Below, in pieces: positions 11,385-21,436 of a stretch of 22,736 nucleotides of DNA. How positions within the stretch are numbered: the first letter of the stretch is position 1; each line of letters begins with the position of its first letter. The position numbers were made by a program, and so were the translations under genes. Origin of the DNA: Plasmopara viticola (Eukaryota > Oomycota > Peronosporomycetes > Peronosporales > Peronosporaceae). Below the pieces are notes generated by a model. It did not search any database and was not told the origin of the DNA. It saw only the letters and a list, made by a program, of their open reading frames with translations. The DNA is taken from contig MBPM02000346.1 in NCBI GenBank assembly GCA_001695595.3, positions 1-22,736 on the forward strand, in the 5' to 3' direction.

Positions 11385-12280
11385 GTTGGGGCTCTATTGC
11401 ATCTGTGCATGTGTAGAGCGATAGAATGGACGTATCTATGGCTGTACAATGTCTCAGCGCTCCAACAGAAGTATTATACACTAGATGTGGCTCGATCGCA
11501 TCTGTGCATGTCTGGAGCGATAGAAAGGACGTATCTGTGGCCGTACAACGTCTCAGTGCTCCAACAGACTTATTATACACTTCGTTCTGGCTATATCGCA
11601 TCTGTGCATGTCTAGAGCGATAGAAAGGACGTATCTTTGGCCGTACAACGTCTCAACCCCCAACAGAATGAGTATACACTCCGTTGGGGCTCTATTGCAT
11701 CTGTGCATGTGTAGAGCGATAGAAAGGACGTATCTATGGCCGTACAATGTCTCAGCGCTCCAACAGAAGTATTATACACTAGATGTGGCTCTATCGCATC
11801 TGTGCATGTCTGGAGCGATAGAAAGGACGTATCTGTGGCCGAACAACGTCTCAGTGCTCCAACAGACTTATTATACACTTCGTTCTGGCTATATCGCATC
11901 TTTGCATGTCTAGAGCGATAGAAAGGACGTATCTTTGGCCGTACAACATCTCAGCCCTCCAACAGAATGAGTATACACTCCGTTGGGGCTCTATTGCATC
12001 TGTGCATGTCTAGAGCGATAGAAAGGACGTACCTATGGCCGTACAATGTCTCAGCGCTCCAACAGAAGTATTATACACTAGATGTGGCTCTATCGCATCT
12101 GTGCATGTCTGGAGCGATAGAAAGAGCGTATCTGTGGCCGTACGACGTCTCAGTGCTCCAACACACTTATTATACACTTCGTTCTGGCTATATCGCATCT
12201 TTGCATGTCTAGAGCGATAGAAAGAACGTATCTGTGGCCGTACAACGTCTCAGCGCTCCAACAGAATGATTATACACTTC
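11385..12280 (+). repeat. Three tandem 299-bp trimers
   Basis: GTTGGGGCTC lies at 11385, 11683 and 11982, and the CTAGATGTGG variant at 11481, 11779 and 12078. Each trimer is a GTTGGGGCTC monomer, a TCTGGAGCG monomer and a TTCTGGCTATATCGC monomer. The unit is 1 bp short of 300 because TTCGTTG became AGATG; the first is 298 bp because of CAACCCCCAAC near 11664. Confidence 0.92.
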
Positions 12281-12420
12281 GTCGTGGCTATATTACATCT
12301 TTGAATGTCTATAGCGATAGAATGGACGTATCTGTGGCCGTACAACGTCATAGCCCTCCAACAGAAGTATTATACACTTCGTTGTCGCTCTTTTGCATCT
12401 GTGCATGTCTAGAGCGATAG
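11982..12420 (+). repeat. Block repeated at 7189-7627
   Basis: Second copy of the block 4793 bp upstream. Upstream of it, this locus has three 299-bp trimers where the other locus has 199-bp dimers and one trimer. The two loci are thus expansions of one ancestral domain with different copy numbers. Confidence 0.88.
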
Positions 12421-12480
12421 AAAGGACGTATCTGTTGCCGTACAACGTCTCAGCGCTCCAACAGAATAATTATACACTTC

Positions 12481-13680
12481 GTTGTGGCTCTATCGCATCT
12501 GTGCATGTCTAGAGCGATAGAAAGGACGTATCTTTGGCCGTGCAACGTCTCAGCGCTCCAACACAATGATTATACACTTCGTCGTGGCGCTATTGCTTCT
12601 GTGCATGTCTAGAGCGATAGAAAGGAAATATCTGTGACCGTACAACGTCTCAGCCCTCCAACAGAATGCGTATACACTCCGTTGTGGCTCTATTACATCT
12701 ATAAATGTGTAGAGCGATAGAAAGGACGTATCTGTGGCCGTACAACTTCTTAGCGCTCCAACAGAATGATTAAACACTTCGTCGTGGATCTAGTACATCT
12801 TTGAATGTCTAGAGCGACAGAAAGGACGTATCTGTGGCCGTACAATGTCTCAGCTCTCCAACAGAATTCTTATACACTTCGTTGTGGCTCTATCGCATCT
12901 GTTCATGTCTAGAGCGATAGACAGAGCGTATCTTTGGCCGTGCAACGTCCCAGCGCTTCAACAGAATTATTATACACTTCGTTTTGGCTATATCGAATCT
13001 TTGCATGTCTAGAGCGATAGAAAGAACGTATCTGTGGCCGTACAACTTCTCAGCGCTCCAACAGAATAATTATACACTTCGTCGTGGATCTATTACATCT
13101 TTGAATGTCTATAGCGATAGAAAGGACGTATCTGTGGCCGTACAATGTCTCAGTTCTTCAACAGAATTATTATACACTTCGTTGTGGCTCTATCGTATCT
13201 GTGCATGTCTAGAGCGATAGAAAGGACGTATCTGTGGTCGTACAACGTCTCAGTGCTCCAACAGACTCATTATACACTTCGTTCTGGCTATATCGCATCT
13301 TTGCATGTCTAGAGCGATAGAAAGGACGTATCTGTGGCCGTACAACGTCTAAACTCTCCAACAGAATGAGTATACACTTCGTCGTGGCTCTTTTGCATCT
13401 GTGCATGTCTAGAGCGATAGAAAGGACGTATCGGTGGCCGTACAACGTCTCAGCGCTCCAACATAATGATTATACACTTCGTTGAAGCTCTTTTGCATCT
13501 GTGCATGTCTAAAGCGATAGAAAAGACATATATGAGGCCGTACAACATCTCAGCCCTGCAACAGAATGAGTATACACTCCGTTGTGGCTCTATTACATCT
13601 GTAAATGTGTAGATCGATAGAAGGGACGTATCTGTGGCCGTACAACTTCTCAGCTCCCCAACAGAATTATTATACACTTC
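12481..13680 (+). repeat. 1.2-kb 12-mer higher-order unit, copy 1
   Basis: The marker GTCGTGGCGCTATTGCTTC lies at 12581, 13781 and 14981, exactly 1200 bp apart. Other shared variants are GGAAATATCTGTGACCG, ACTTCTTAGCG, GTGCAACGTCCCAGCGCTTC, TGGTCGTACAACG and GTCTAAACTCTCC. Confidence 0.93.
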
Positions 13681-14883
13681 GTTGTGGCTCTATCGCATCT
13701 GTGCATGTCTAGAGCGATAGAAAGGACGTATCTTTGGCCGTGCAACGTCTCAGCGCTTCAACACAATGATTATACACTTCGTCGTGGCGCTATTGCTTCT
13801 GTGCATGTCTAGAGCGATAGAAAGGAAATATCTGTGACCGTACAACGTCTCAGCCCTCCAACAGAATGCGCATATACTCCGTTGTGGCTCTATTACATCT
13901 ATAAATGTGTAGAGCGATAGAAAGGACGTATCTGTGGCCGTACAACTTCTTAGCGCTCCAACAGAATGATTATACACTTCGTCGTGGATCTAGTACATCT
14001 TTGAATGTCTAGAGCGACAGAAAGGACGTATCTGTGGCCGTACAATGTCTCAGCTCTCCAACAGAATTCTTATACACTTCGTTGTGGCTCTATCGTATCT
14101 GTTCATGTCTAGAGCGATAGAAAGAGCGTATCTTTGGCCGTGCAACGTCCCAGCGCTTCAACAGAATTATTATACACTTCGTTTTGGCTATATCGCATCT
14201 TTGCATGTCTAGAGCGATAGAAAGAACGTATCTGTGGCCGTACAATCTCAGCAGTCTCAACAGATTGATTATATCACTTCGTCGTGGCTCTATCGCATCT
14301 GTGCATGTCTAGAGCGATAGAAAGGACGTATCTGTGGCCGTACAATGTCTCAGTTCTTCAACAGAATTATTATACACTTCGTTGTGGCTCTATCGTATCT
14401 GTGCATGTCTAGAGCGATAGAAAGGACGTATCTGTGGTCGTACAACGTCTCAGTGCTCCAACAGACTCATTATACACTTCGTTCTGGCTATATCGCATCT
14501 TTGCATGTCTAGAGCGATAGAAAGGACGTATCTGTGGCCGTACAACGTCTAAACTCTCCAACAGAATGAGTATACACTTCGTCGTGGCTCTTTTGCATCT
14601 CTGTGCATGTCTAGAGCGATAGAAAGGACGTATCTGTGGCCGTACAACGTCTCAGCGCTCCAACAGAATGATTATACACTTTCGTTGAAGCTCTTTTGCA
14701 TCTGTGCATGTCTAAAGCGATAGAAAAGACATATATGAGGCCGTACAACATCTCAGCCCTGCAACAGAATGCGTATACACTCCGTTGTGGCTCTATTACA
14801 TCTGTAAATGTGTAGATCGATAGAAGGGACGTATCTGTGGCCGTACAACTTCTCAGCTCCCCAACAGAATTATTATACACTTC
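13681..14883 (+). repeat. 1.2-kb 12-mer higher-order unit, copy 2
   Basis: Nearly identical to copy 1 except for about one monomer (14244-14330) that matches the type at 16149-16240 instead, and three extra bases: CATCTCTGTGC near 14598 and ACTTTCG near 14680. Confidence 0.93.
14244..14330 (+). repeat. Exchanged patch inside 12-mer copy 2
   Basis: Here copy 2 reads TCAGCAGTCTCAACAGATTG and then GTCGTGGCTCTATCGC, where copies 1 and 3 read TCAGCGCTCCAACAGAATAA and then GTCGTGGATC. The CAGCAGTC...AGATTGATT signature is also at 16157-16175. A short conversion-like tract is the simplest reading. Confidence 0.75.
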
Positions 14884-15410
14884 GTTGTGGCTCTATCGCA
14901 TCTGTGCATGTCTAGAGCGATAGAAAGGACGTATCTTTGGCTGCAACGTCTCAGCGCTTCAACACAATGATATACACTTCGTCGTGGCGCTATTGCTTCT
15001 GTGCATGTCTAGAGCGATAGAAAGGAAATATCTGTGACCGTACAACGTCTCAGCCCTCCAACAGAATGCGCATATACTCCGTTGTGGCTCTATTACATCT
15101 ATAAATGTGTAGAGCGATAGAAAGGACGTATCTGTGGCCGTACAACTTCTTAGCGCTCCAACAGAATGATTATACACTTCGTCGTGGATCTATTACATAT
15201 TTGAATGTCTAGAGCGACAGAAAGGACGTATCTGTGGCCGTACAATGTCTCAGCTCTCCAACAGAATTCTTATACACTTCGTGTGTTGTGCTCTATCGTA
15301 TCTGTTTCATGTCTAGAGGATAGAAAGAGCGTATCTTTGGCCGTGCAACGTCCAGCGCTTCAAACAGAATTATTATACACTTCGTTTTTGGCTATATCGC
15401 ATCTTTTGCA
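14590..15410 (+). other. Cluster of 1-3 bp indels
   Basis: Compared with copy 1 of the 12-mer: CATCTCTGTGC (+2), ACTTTCG (+1), TTGGCTGCAACG (-2), AATGATATAC (-1), CTTCGTGTGTTGTGCTC (+3), TGTTTCATG (+1), TAGAGGATAG (-1), CGTCCAGCG (-1), TTCAAACAG (+1), CGTTTTTGG (+1) and ATCTTTTGC (+1). Several lengthen homopolymers. Neighbouring sequence has almost none, so consensus error is a serious alternative to real change. Confidence 0.75.
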
Positions 15411-15845
15411 TGTCTAGAGCGATAGAAAGAACGTATCTGTGGCCGTACAACTTCTCAGCGCTCCAACAGAATAATTATACACTTCGTCGTGGATCAATTA
15501 CATCTTTGAATGTCTATAGCGATAGAAAGGACGTATCTGTGGCCGTACAATGTCTCAGCTCTTCAACAGAATTATTATACACTTCGTTGTGGCTCTATCG
15601 TATCTGTGCATGTCTAGAGCGATAGAAAGGACGTATCTGTGGTCGTACAACGTCTCAGTGCTCCAACAGACTCATTATACACTTCGTTCTGGCTATATCG
15701 CATCTTTGCATGTCTAGAGCGATAGAAAGGACGTATCTGTGGCCGTACAACGTCTAAACTCTCCAACAGAATGAGTATACACTTCGTCGTGGCTCTATTG
15801 CATCTGTGCATGTGTAGAGCGATAGAAAGGACGTATCGGTGGCCG
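14884..15845 (+). repeat. 1.2-kb 12-mer higher-order unit, copy 3 (partial)
   Basis: Follows copy 1 at a spacing of about 2400-2405 bp until roughly 15790, where GGCTCTATTGC replaces GGCTCTTTTGC. It then joins another unit early. The 5-bp excess over a 900-bp segment comes from a cluster of small indels between 15277 and 15400. Confidence 0.88.
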
Positions 15846-17660
15846 TACAATTTCTCAGCTCTCCAACAGAATAATTATACACTTCGTCGTGGCGCTATTG
15901 CTTCTGTGCATGTCTAGAGCGATCGAGAGGAAATATCTGGGACCGTACAACGTCTCAGCCCTCCAACAGAATGGGTATACACTCCGTTGGGGCTCTATCG
16001 CATCTGTGCATGTCTAGAGCAATAGAAAGGACGTATCTATTGCCGTACAATGTCTCAGCGCTCCAACAGAGTTTTTATACACTTCGTTGTGGCTATATCG
16101 CATCTTTGCATGTCTAGAGCGATAGAAAGGACGTATCTGTGGCCGTACAACGTCTCAGCAGTCCAACAGATTGATTATACACTTCGTCGTGGCTCTATCG
16201 CATCTGTGCATGTCTAGAGCGATAGAAAGGACGTATCTGTGGCCGTACAACGTCTCAGCCCTCCAACAGAATGAGTATACACTTCGTCGTGGCTCTATTG
16301 CATCTGTGCATGTCTAGAGCGATAGAAAGGACGTATCTACGGCCGTATCATGTCTCAGCGCTCCAACAGAAGTATTATACACTTCGTCTTGGCTCTATCG
16401 CATCTGTGCATGTCTGGAGCGATAGAAAGGACGTATCTGTGGCCGTACAACGTCTCAGTGCTCCAACAGACTTATTATACACTTCGTTCTGGCTATATCG
16501 CATCTATGCATGTCTAGAGCGATAGAAAGGACGTATCAGTGGCCGTACAACGTCTCAGCTCTCCAACAGAATGAGTATACACTTCGTTATGGCTCTGTCG
16601 CATCTGTGCATGCTTAGAGCGATAGAAAGGACGTATCGGTGGCCGTACAACATCTCAGCCCTGCAACAGAATGAGTATACACTTCGTTGTGGCTCAATTA
16701 CATGTGTAAATGTGTAGAGCGATAGAAAGGACGTATCTGTGGCCGTTCAACTTCTCAGCTCTCCAACAGAATTATTATACACTTCGTTGTGGCTCTATCG
16801 CATCTGTGCATGTCTAGAGCGATAGAAAGGACGTATCTTTGGCCGTGCAACGTCTTAGCGCTCCAACACAATGATTATACACTTCGTCGTGGCGCTATTG
16901 CTTCTGTGCATGTCTAAAGCGATAGAAAGGAAATATCTGTGACCGTACAACGTCTCAGCCCTCCAACAGAATGAGTATACACTCCGTTGGGGCTCTATTG
17001 CATCTGTGCATGTCTAGAGCGATAGAAAGGACGTATCTATGGCCGTACAATGTCTCAGCGCTCCAACAGAAGTATTATACACTTCGTTGTGGCTCTATCG
17101 CATCTGTGCATGTCTGGAGCGATAGAAAGGACGTATCTGTGGCCGTACAACGTCTCAGCCCTCCAACAGAATGATTATACACTTCGTTGAAGCTCTTTTG
17201 CATCTGTGCATGTCTAGAGAGCGATAGAAAGGACGTATCTGTGGCCGTACAACGTCTTAGTGCTCCAACAGAATGCGCATACACTCCGTTGTGGCTCTAT
17301 TACATCTATAAATGTGTAGAGCGATAGAAAGGACGTGTCTGTGGCCGTACAACTTCTTAGCGCTCCAACAGAATGATTATACACTTCGTCGTGGATCTAT
17401 TACATATTTGAATGTCTATAGCGACAGAAAGGACGTATCTGTGGCCGTACAATGTCTCAGCTCTCCAACAGAATTCTTATACACTTCGTTGTGGCTCTAT
17501 CGCATCTGTGCATGTCTAGAGCGATAGAAAGGACGTATGTTTGGCCGTGCAACGTCTCAGCGCTCCAACACAATGATTATACACTTCGTCGTGGCGCTAT
17601 TGCTTCTGTGCATGTCTAGAGCGATAGAAAGGAAATATCTGTGACCGTACAACGTCTCAG
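15846..17660 (+). repeat. Mosaic with partial 1.0-kb period, up to the switch
   Basis: GTCGTGGCGCTATTGC recurs at 15886, 16886 and 17588, and GTTGGGGCTC at 15985 and 16985. This gives one incomplete 1000-bp repeat and a 702-bp one. The part at 17270-17490 resembles 15064-15280 (GCGCATA variant, ATCTATAAATGTG, GCGACAG). A 2-bp duplication, TCTAGAGAGCG, lies near 17213. The last 120 bp are the start of another 12-mer-like unit that is cut off at 17660. Confidence 0.82.
16171..16270 (+). repeat. Reference monomer (near-consensus, 100 bp)
   Basis: This is a convenient type copy, with base 1 set just after the CCAACAGA block. It is about 49% GC. An XbaI-type TCTAGA site lies at 16213-16218 and recurs in most monomers. 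TCTATCGC (16194-16201) and GCGATAGA (16219-16226) form an 8-bp inverted repeat around a 17-bp spacer. Most other monomers end AGCGCTCC where this one has AGCCCTCC. Frequent variants are TCTGGAGCG, TCTATAGCG or GTGTAGAGCG at the XbaI position, and TTTGAATG or TTTGCATG for TGTGCATG. Confidence 0.9.
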
Positions 17661-17676
17661 CCTGAGACGTTGTACG
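17646..17676. repeat. Orientation-switch junction, 15-bp palindrome
   Basis: CGTACAACGTCTCAG (17646-17660) and its exact reverse complement CTGAGACGTTGTACG (17662-17676) flank one C at 17661. Both monomers are cut at the same point, just after CTCAG, so the CTCCAACAGA end is missing on both sides. Past the 15-bp arms, the two flanking monomers show about 17 differences over roughly 94 bp by eye. The palindrome is therefore the conserved monomer block meeting itself, not a long recent palindrome. The mechanism (inversion, fold-back template switch or assembly join) is not decided by the sequence. Confidence 0.95.
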
Positions 17677-17855
17677 ACCAAAAATACGTCCTTTCTATCG
17701 CTATAGACATTTAAAGATGTAATAGAGCCACAACGAAGTGTATAATATTCCGTTGGAGCGCTGAGATGTTGTACGGCCACAGATACGTCCTTTCTATCGC
17801 TCTAAAAATGCACAGACGCAATAGAGCTCCAACAAAGTTTTTCATCTTTCTGTTG
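17673..17855 (-). repeat. Duplicated block, copy next to the switch
   Basis: GTACGACCAAAAATACGTC, ACATTTAAAGATG, TAATATTCCGTTGG and CACAGACGCAATAGAGCTC recur in the same order at 19166-19345, about 1.49 kb away. This copy is the better preserved of the two. Confidence 0.85.
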
Positions 17856-18960
17856 GAGCGCTGAGACGTTGTATGGCCACAGATACGTCCTTTCTATCGC
17901 TCTAGACATGCACAGATGGGATAGAGCCACAACGAAGTGTATAAGAATTCTGTTGGAGGGCTGAGACGTTGTACGGCCACAGATACTTCTTCTCTATCGC
18001 TCTAGACATACACAGAAGCAATAGAGCCACGACGAAGTGTATAACAATTCTGTTGGAGGGCCGAGACGTTGTACGGCCACAGATACGTCCTTTCTATCGC
18101 TCTAGACATGCACAGACGCATTAATGCCACGACGAAGTGTATAATCATTCTGTTGGAGCGCTGAGATGTTGTATGGCCACAGATACGTCCTTTCTATCAC
18201 TCTTAAAATGCACAGATGCGATAGAGCCACAACGAAGTGTATAATCATTTTGTTGGATCGCTGAGACGTCGTACGGCCACGGATACGTCCTTTCGTTCGC
18301 TCTAGACATGCACAGATGCAAAAGAGCAACACCAAAGTGTATAATTATTATGTTGGAGGGCTGAGACGTTGTACGACCAAAAATACGTCCATTCTATCGC
18401 TATGGACATTCAAAGATGTAATAGAGCCACGACGAAGTGTATAAGCATTCTGTTAGAGCGCTGAGACGTTGTACGGCCACAGATACGTCCTTTTCATCGC
18501 TCTAGACATGCAAAGATGCGATAGAGCCCCAACGAAGTGTATAATCATTCTGTTGGAGCACTGAGACGTTGTATGGCCACAGATACGTCTTTTCTATCGC
18601 TCTAGACATGCACAGATGCGATAGAGCCACAAAGAAGTGTATAATCATTCTGGTGGAGTGCTGAGACGTTCTACGACCACAGATACGTACTTTGTATCGC
18701 TCTAGACATGCACAGAAGCAATAGAGCCAAGACGAAGTGTATAATCATTCTGTTGGAGCGCTAAGACGTTAAACGGCCACAGATACGTCCTCTCTATCGC
18801 TCTAGACATACACAGATGCAATAGAGCCACGACGAAGTGTATATTCATTCTGTTGAAGGGCTGAATCGTTGTACGGCCACAGATACGTTCTTTCTATCGC
18901 TCTAGAGACAGTGTACAGCGCGAATAGAGCCACAACGAAGTGTTAATATTCCGTTGGAGC
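17856..18960 (-). repeat. Inverted-arm monomers, 0.8-kb unit copy 1
   Basis: About eleven reverse-orientation monomers. From roughly 18170 to 18720 they recur at 18967-19510. Paired markers are GACGTCGTACGGCC (18265/19062), GCAAAAGAGCAACACC, and TTTGTATCGC with AGAGCCAAGA (18691/19478). A third GACGTCGTACGGCC lies at 19751. Nothing but satellite is visible. Confidence 0.82.
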
Positions 18961-19560
18961 GCTGAGATGTTACGGCACAGATACGTCCTTTCTATCGCTC
19001 TAAAATGCACAGATGCGATAGAGCCACAACGAAGTGTATAATCATTCTGTTGGAGCGCTGAGACGTCGTACGGCCATGGATACGTCCTTTCGTTCGCTCT
19101 AGACATGCACAGATGCAAAAGAGCAACACCGAAGTGTAAAATTATTATGGTGGAGGGTTGAGACGTTGTACGACCAAAAATACGTCTTTCTATCGCTATA
19201 GACATTTAAAGATGTAATAGAGCCACAACGAAGTGTATAATATTCCGTTGGAGCGCTGAGATGTGTACGGCCACAGTACGTCCTTTCTATCGCTCTAAAA
19301 ATGCACAGACGCAATATAGCTCTCAAAAGTTTTTCTTTCTGTTGGAGCTGAGACGTTGTATGGCCACAGATACGTCTTTTCTCGCTCTAGACATGCACAC
19401 GAGAAGGATAGAGCCACAAAGAAGTGTATAATCATTCTGGTGGAGCGCTGAGACGTTGTACGACCACAGATATGTATTTTGTATCGCTCTAGACATGCAC
19501 AGAAGCAATAGAGCCAAGATGAAGGGTAAACCCATTGTATTGGAAGGATGAGAGGTTGTA
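18961..19560 (-). repeat. Inverted-arm 0.8-kb unit copy 2, rich in indels
   Basis: Counterpart of 18170-18720, then of 17673-17855 (at 19166-19345). Many bases are missing against those copies: GATGTTACGGCACAG, CTCTAAAATGC, GATGTGTACGG, CACAGTACGTCC, TATAGCTCTCAAAAG, GGAGCTGAGACG and TTTTCTCGCTC. A scrambled AGGGTAAACCCATTGTATTG lies near 19526. This is the most eroded part of the window. Confidence 0.78.
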
Positions 19561-20439
19561 CGGCCACAGATACGTCCTTTCTATCGCTCTAGACATGCAC
19601 AGACGCGATAGAGCCACAACGAAGTGTATAATATTCCGTTTGAGCGCTGAGATGTTGTACGGCCACAGATACGTCCTTTCTATCGCTCTAAAGATGCACA
19701 GATGCGATAGAGCCACAACGAAGTGTTAAATCATTCTGTTGGAGCGCTGAGACGTCGTACGGCCACGGATACGTCCTTTCTTTCGCTCTAGACATGCACA
19801 GATGCAAAAGAGCAACAACGAAGTGTATAATTATTCTGTTGGAGCGCTGAGACGTTATACAGCCACAGATACGTCCTTTCTATCGCTCTAGACATGCACA
19901 GATGCGATAGAGCCACAACGAAGTGTTTAATCATTCTGTTGGAGCGCTGAGACGTTGTACGGCCACAGATACGTGTTTCTTTCGCTCTAGACATGCACAG
20001 ATGCAAAAGAGCAACAACGTAGTGTATATATATTCTGTTGGAGCGCTGAGACGTTGTATGGCAAAGATACGTCCTTTCTTTCGGATCAGATATGCACAGA
20101 AGCAATAATGCCACAACGAAGTGTAAAATCATTCTGTTGGAGGGCTGAGATGTTGAACGGCCAAAAATATGTCCTTTCTTTTGCTCTCGATATGCACAGA
20201 AGGAATAATGCCACGACGAAGTGTATAATAATTCTGTTGGAGGGCCGAGACGTTGTACGGCCACATATACGTCCTTTCTATCGCTCTGACAATGCAGATG
20301 GAATTCAGCCACAACGAAGTGTATAATCATTCTGTTGAAGCGCTGAGATGTTGTACGGCCATAGATACGTCCTTTCTATCGCTCTAGACATGCACAGATG
20401 CGATAGAGCCACAACGAAGTGTATAATCATTCTGTTGGA
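19561..20439 (-). repeat. Inverted-arm mosaic monomers
   Basis: About nine monomers without a strong internal unit. Two related variants have CTTTCTTTCG or CTTTCTTTTG for CTTTCTATCG and AATAATGCCAC for AATAGAGCCAC. Some monomers have lost both usual stop triplets, which gives the longest open frame in the window (minus strand, 19788-20330). It is still satellite. Confidence 0.85.
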
Positions 20440-21436
20440 GCGCTGAAACGTTGTACGGCCACAGATACGTCCTTTCTATTGCTCTAGACATGCACAGATG
20501 CAATAGAGTTCCAACAAAGTGTTTAATCATTCTGTTGGTGCGCTGAGACGTTGTACGGCAAAGATACGTCCTTTCTTTCGCTTCAGACATGCACAGAAGC
20601 ATTAATGCCACAACGAAGTGTATAATCATTGTGTTGGGGTACTGAGACGTTGTACGGCCACAGATACGTCCTTTCTATCGCTCTAGACATGCACAGAGCG
20701 ATAGAGCCACAACGAAGTGTATAATCATTCTGTTGGAGCGCTGAGACATTGTACGGCCACAGATACGTCCTTTGTATCGCTCTAGACATGCACAGATGCG
20801 ATAGAGCCACAACGAAGTGTATAATCATTCTGTTGGAGGGCTGAGACGTTGTACGGCCAACGATACGTCCTTTCTTTCCCTCTAGACATGCACAGAAGCA
20901 ATAGAGCCACATCGAAGTGTATAATCATTCTTTTGGAGCGCTGAGACGTTGTACGGCCAAAGATACGTCCTTTCTATCGCTTTAGACATGCACAGATGCA
21001 ATAGAGCCACAACGAAGTGTATAATCATTCTGTTGGAGCGCTGAGACGTTGTACGGCAAAGATACGTCCTTTCTTTTGATTCAGACATGCACAGAAGCAA
21101 TAATGCCACGACGAAGTGTATAATCATTCTGTTGGAGGGCTGAGACGTTGTACTGCCAAAGATATGTCCTTTCTATCGCTCTCGACATGCACAGAAGCAA
21201 TGGAGCCTCTACGAAGTGTATAATCATTCTGTTGGAGCGCTGAGACATTGTACGGCCACAGATACGTCTTTTCTATCGCTCTAGACATGCACAGATGCGA
21301 TAGAGCCACAACGAAGTGTATAATCATTCTGTTGGAGCACTGAGACGATTTACGACCACAGATACGTCCTTTCTATCGCTCTAGACAGGCACAGATGGAC
21401 TTGACCCACGACGAAATGAATAATCATTCTATTGGA
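20440..21436 (-). repeat. 1.3-kb-spaced higher-order unit, copy 1
   Basis: About 1.0 kb that recurs at 21737-22736 with 1297-1300 bp spacing. Markers are GAGTTCCAACAAAGTG (around 20507/21804), GCATTAATGCCAC, CTTTCCCTCTAGAC, AAGCAATGGAGCCTCTACG, and a block near 21388 with CAGGCACAGATGGACTTGAC. Confidence 0.92.

Larger units (their letters stand above)
1..17660 (+). repeat. Forward arm of the satellite
   Basis: About 177 monomers all lie in the same orientation (GCGATAGAAAGG on the plus strand). The 100-bp phase is kept except at a few indels: a 48-bp monomer at 973-1020, 80-bp monomers at 3918-3997 and 4896-4975, and scattered 1-3 bp changes. Recurrent subfamilies include a TCTGGAGCG monomer typically followed by one with TTCTGGCTATATCGC, a GTTGGGGCTC monomer, a TTCGTTGAAGCTCTTTTGC monomer and a TTACATCTTTGAATGTCTAT monomer. 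Their repeated order defines the higher-order units listed separately. Confidence 0.97.

Noticed and set aside
1..17660. CRISPR array
   Set aside because: There are no unique spacers between short repeats: the whole 100 bp is repeated. There is no cas-like gene or leader.
17646..17676. Read fold-back artefact creating the palindrome
   Set aside because: A fold-back of one molecule would give almost identical arms for long distances. Here the arms differ by about 17 bases within the first monomer. A join of two contigs remains possible and is listed as a test.
17646..17676. Intrinsic transcription terminator or hairpin regulatory site at the switch
   Set aside because: There is no following T-run and no gene to terminate, and the stem is fully explained by the monomer block meeting its own reverse complement.
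19788..20330. A 180-codon open frame on the minus strand
   Set aside because: It covers more than five satellite monomers, shifts frame with every monomer, and exists only because several stop triplets are lost in these copies. It has no domain and no amino-acid period consistent with a protein repeat.
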